From NCBI GenBank assembly GCA_964023275.1, contig OZ029922.1, positions 4,425,196 through 4,489,195 of the forward strand: DNA of 64,000 bases. Direction: 5' to 3'. The notes under the pieces are model-generated. The model was not told where the DNA came from, did not search any database, and was given only the letters and a program-made list of their open reading frames with translations. Of the stretch, positions 60,348 to 64,000 are shown piece by piece (within the stretch, counting starts at the first letter, position 1; the number at the start of each line of letters is the position of its first letter). The position numbers and the translations under genes are program-made. Source of the DNA: Norana najaformis. Its lineage: Eukaryota > Annelida > Clitellata > Crassiclitellata > Hormogastridae.

Positions 60348-62640
60348 ATGCGACAATGAATACCAACCTATCCTTAATCAACTAACTTCCTTCTAATACT
60401 CCAACAGGGATTGTCCTTTAAGAAACTGTTATATCGAGGCTGCATCGGGTATACTGTATACGTAAGCTTATTGAAACCTCTTCGCCTCATTGCAAGGTCT
60501 CGATATTGTTTGCATGAATTATAACAGAATAGTTGTTAGACTTTGATGTGTTTTCATTTGCTTTCTATACTAAATTTTTATTTCATAAGATCAGAAATTA
60601 CATATTGCGCGAGAGTAGAAAGCTGTAGCAACATGATATAAATCCAAAATAATCCATTATGACTGATAAGGCATAAATTTCTCTTTTGATAGAACTAGAC
60701 ACTCACCTCTCATACTAATAGATATTGCACTCGATCAATGGACACTGACTCTTCTTGTTTCGCGTATCCGAACAGTGTTGGGCTCTCGGGATTTTTCGGT
60801 AGCTGGGCCAATCATTTGGAATTCACTGCCCAGTTCAGTTCGTTCTGTCAATTCTTTGATGTCATTCAGGTCTAAACTACAGACTCATTTCTTTCAACTT
60901 CCTTACCCACTTGCTTAACCTGTCTTCTGGTTTCTCTTACCTTGATCATGTAAAAAACAGGTTACTTAACTGTGCTTCTCCTTCTGTTATAGTCAACTGA
61001 TAAGTTTAGGGCCTGAGTTAACAGTATTCACCGAGTTTTCCTAGCTTGTGACAGAATGGCTGGAAGGTTTACAAAGATTATCTGCTTTTCTTTTTTGGTA
61101 AGTTTTCTGATACAAAGTTTCGATTCACATTTTATAAGATTCGCCAAACTATGCAATTTATTTAATTTTCGCTCTTTCTGAGCATTGATTTTCATTAAGC
61201 CTCATTCACAGGCTTAATCTAATGTCTATAATCTAATAACTTATGTAGGGCCGTTTTAACAGCGCACAAGGGTCCAAGTAAAACCGCAGAAAAAAGCTAA
61301 AGATAACATACTTGTCTATACGTCTCTACAGAAACCCATCAGAAGCTTGGTCCTGAAAATCATTCGGCTGAGGCGCAAACACGACCACAGCTATCTAACG
61401 ATAGGACAACTTTATTAAATGGTAAATTTTGGACCCACGCGTAAGATGCATGAATGAAAAGGCCAAGCGTGCGAATGTAGTTCCTTCAATCAGTCACTTG
61501 GTAAATTTATATAGAGCCTATTCAATAGATCTAATTAGAAACAATCCCGGCCCATCCTAGGAGAAATAGAACTTTGCAGGCGTTGATAATAATAGGTGTA
61601 TTGAGTTTCGACCGACTTCAATAAGACAACAGAATAGATCTAGCTCTAGAGAAAACCAATTCAAAGCCACTATCTATTCTTACTTTAAAGGTGTTCCAGG
61701 ACACAACTTTCTATTAAGGAACGTTCAGAACCAAATCTAACAAATAGGCGCCTACTATTGTTGTTATTTTTCTGTGCGTCTGTGTACGATAAAGCCAAGA
61801 GCCCCAATGACGCCTTCCAAGTTAATCGTTTGATAACAATGTCGATAATTTTATTACACCATAAATGTATATTTAGCTCAGGTGAACAGTGAACTATCTG
61901 AATTTTATTCAACGTTGTTAGGCCTAAATTTAGGCCGCGAATACTAGAAATTCACAGATATTCTCGCACATAGCGCCACTGGCCTTGCACTGATGATAAA
62001 AATTAATTTATATAACTACTTCTGCATTCTGTTTGGCTGAAATAAAACAGCTGTGGCAACCTGTTAATTTTTTAAATGAACAAAGAGCCACAAACTATAG
62101 TAGCTGCTGAACTGAGCTAATTTAGCTCATTCTAACAAGAGGGAAAAAGAAGGCAACTACAGAAAAAAATCCGGGCTTCTGAATCAACCCTTATAAGAAA
62201 CGCATTTTGGTTCAATAAGGTCACCAGATAAAAGACCTGGGGCTCAATTTCACCAACCCTGGTTTATTGTAAGATAGGTGTATAACTTTCCATCCAGGTA
62301 AACCCCATCTGTGGCATAATCATTATCTTTGAATTACGATATTCTGCCAGTTACGCACCAATCGACATTGCACATATTCCAAGAAGTCGTAGTCGTTGAT
62401 TTTCTTTCTGCAGGCGTTGATGGCTGGCATCAGCTGCTATTTATGGACTCGGTTTACGTTCGGCTTAGCTCAGCGGCTGAAGCCACTAAGACAACAGACT
62501 CAAAGCGGCTTCTGAAGAACATCATTAAATCAGCGACTACACGATCCGCCAGCGGCACACAAACAACTTCATCAGTTTTCTTAACTCGTGATCCGCCTCT
62601 CCAGTCGGAATACAGAATGGCTGGGTCAGTCTATGCTTTG
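60348..62640. other. No complete gene seen
   Basis: A/T-rich unique sequence. The only exon-like item is the signal-peptide-type segment at 61056-61097. Confidence 0.35.
61056..61097 (+). CDS. Candidate signal-peptide first exon of an unidentified gene
   Basis: ATG opens MAGRFTKIICFSFL, and the frame then meets the consensus donor TTTTTTG|GTAAGT. The length, basic start and hydrophobic core resemble the first exon of the lectin receptor. Downstream exons would lie on the + strand and were not found inside the window. Confidence 0.25.
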
Positions 62641-62644
62641 TCTT

Positions 62645-62750
62645 ACAAAGTTGTAATCGTAATTTCAGGATTTACCCAGCGCCGATAAGGCTAACCAGCT
62701 TATTCACCGGCGCTCAGTCAAAACAAAACTGGTAAGAGGTAAGGTAAGGT
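62645..62750 (-). repeat. LINE L-A 3' end fragment
   Basis: Reverse view of L-A: GTAATCGTAATTTCAGGATT, CAGCTTATTCACCGGCGCTC, AGTCAAAACAAAACTGG. The 119-codon ORF ending here at 62688 stops inside this repeat. Confidence 0.75.
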
Positions 62751-62864
62751 CAGCTTCGGTTCCAAGTGCATGTGCAAAGTTTTGGCAATAGGCTTATATC
62801 TTATGTCATTTTGTTCTCAACGTAAAACTTTTTCAAATTTCTTATCCACCGTAGGCTGCCTCTC

Positions 62865-62975
62865 TGTCTTGTGGACTGACCTTCTGAATACTGACCCGAT
62901 TGAGCTTTACACCATCGGTTGATGCCTTGTCCATTATACGCCGGCGCATCAGAAGTTACTAATTATTATTATCTT
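62865..62975 (+). repeat. LINE L-C 3' end fragment
   Basis: CTTCTGAATACTGACCCGAT, ACCATCGGTTGATGCCTTGT, GCCGGCGCATCAGAAGTTAC and an ATTATTATT tail. Confidence 0.6.
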
Positions 62976-63534
62976 AATCAGTGTAAAGCCTAAGCTCTAT
63001 AAGCCTATTTATTATGATGACCTATGTTGGACCTAATAGCTGGAATCGCCTTTCCCGAGAGCTGCGGCTTGGGAATCACGAAATGTCATCTTTTATTGCG
63101 CGTCAACCATCTTGGTTTTTGTGAATAGACCATCGACTGAGATATCTACTAGATCTTAGAAGGCAGATTCAAATATAACTCTGGGACGAGACATTGTAAT
63201 ATTTGAAACTTTAATTCAAGAAATCAGAATACACAAAACTAACTCTCCGAAAATTATGAGATTCCGTAACAAATCATCAAAAACCTAATTTTCTCGCTTT
63301 GATTGTTCAACTAATCTGTGATTCTTTCCGTTCTGGGATGATAGTCGTCACGTCCAAATCACCTAATACTGCTTCTTTGATCCGGGAAACGATCCGTCTA
63401 TTATACCTTGGCTCAGATTGTTTGAATTACCTGCAGTCAACAACCCGGCCTTTCATGCGCATCTGGAGCGGCAACATGAATCCATTGAACGCGCCCAGTC
63501 GAAGAAGAATCTCAGGAAAACGATGCAAAGTATG

Positions 63535-63690
63535 GACTATATGTAGACCTATATCACATGATATAAGGGATTGGTGTAAACAAGACTTGCACACCTTGAT
63601 AAGAACAGCACAAGATCGGGAACCGTGGAGACAAGTGACAATGCATGCAGTGGACACCTACGGGCTCTCGGCCCATGGATCATGATGATG
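63535..63690 (+). mobile_element. Non-LTR retrotransposon 3' end, L-B-related
   Basis: The ORF ends HDIRDWCKQDLHTLIRTAQD, then REPWRQVTMHAVDTYGLSA, followed by an ATGATGATG run. The same layout (W-R-x-x-V-x-x-A-x-D-T-Y-G plus trinucleotide tail) closes the L-B copies at 11245 and 20375. Only the extreme C-terminus is present. Confidence 0.75.
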
Positions 63691-63840
63691 ATATCACATG
63701 CATACATAGGCTATATCATATGTATATATTGGTGCATATTATATGTATTTAAGCCTATATCGTATGTATATAATTATATGGGCCTATATCATATATGTCA
63801 TAATATATCATATGTATATGTATAGGCATATTAGATGTAT
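63690..63840 (+). repeat. (TATG)/(CATA)-rich low-complexity sequence
   Basis: Degenerate ATATCATATGTATAT repeats after the LINE tail. Confidence 0.75.
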
Positions 63841-64000
63841 ATGTTAGAACAGTGCAGCCCGTTGGATATAAAACAGACTCTAGATTAGCTGCCTCTCCTT
63901 GGCCGGGACAAAGAAGGAGGAGGGCGATGCTAATCATCTTTGTTCTGACCCAGCGTCGTTAAACAGCAATTACCCGCTGCCTTTTCTCCGTCTCTTCTTG

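Noticed and set aside
62329..62688. 119-codon + strand ORF
   Set aside because: Its C-terminus reads into a LINE L-A repeat, and no domain was recognised in the rest.

Overview
The window is metazoan genomic DNA: short coding exons joined by GT-AG introns of 0.1 to 2 kb, lying in a repeat-rich background. Nothing bacterial or viral was seen. The repeats (several LINE families with L2/CR1-like 3' ends and short tandem tails, tRNA-derived SINEs, a TTAA-flanked piggyBac-type MITE, very long tetranucleotide arrays) together with the gene set suggest a non-vertebrate animal, probably a marine invertebrate. The phylum cannot be fixed from this sequence alone.

Layout. 1-2.6 kb: the last four coding exons of a TM9SF4 orthologue (+). 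6.6-8.8 kb: a two-coding-exon, single-pass membrane protein resembling KCNE potassium-channel subunits (-). 9-32 kb: an almost gene-free block of microsatellites, minisatellites, dead LINE fragments, a probable solo LTR and a MITE with 43-bp inverted repeats. 32.6-35.0 kb: complete BTF3 coding sequence, the beta subunit of the nascent-polypeptide-associated complex (-). 38.6-45.5 kb: a short ASXL/Asx-like DEUBAD protein (-) with a piggyBac-type MITE in one intron. 46.4-48.9 kb: nested retroelements, including a tRNA-headed element that carries a palindrome of about 300 bp. 49.1-50.7 kb: a two-coding-exon Ly6/three-finger GPI-type protein (+). 53.8-59.3 kb: an eight-exon gene (-) for a type I membrane receptor with a signal peptide, two divergent C-type lectin domains, a Ser/Thr stem, one transmembrane helix and a cytoplasmic tail with six Tyr motifs, including a YEEI-YEEI-YLEI series. 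59.3-64 kb: repeats and two unassigned exon-like segments.

How the genes relate. TM9SF4 (endomembrane sorting), BTF3 (co-translational folding) and ASXL (partner of the BAP1/Calypso H2A deubiquitinase) are unrelated housekeeping or chromatin genes. The Ly6 protein and the lectin receptor are both predicted cell-surface proteins in adjacent, convergent genes; they may form a small surface-recognition locus, but only adjacency supports that. The lectin receptor is the most interesting item. All its introns have matching phases, no frameshift was seen, and its tail looks built to recruit SH2-domain proteins after tyrosine phosphorylation.

Method limits: exons were found by eye from splice sites, reading-frame phase and family resemblance. 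No alignment or database search was run. Untranslated exons and transcription starts are mostly unresolved.
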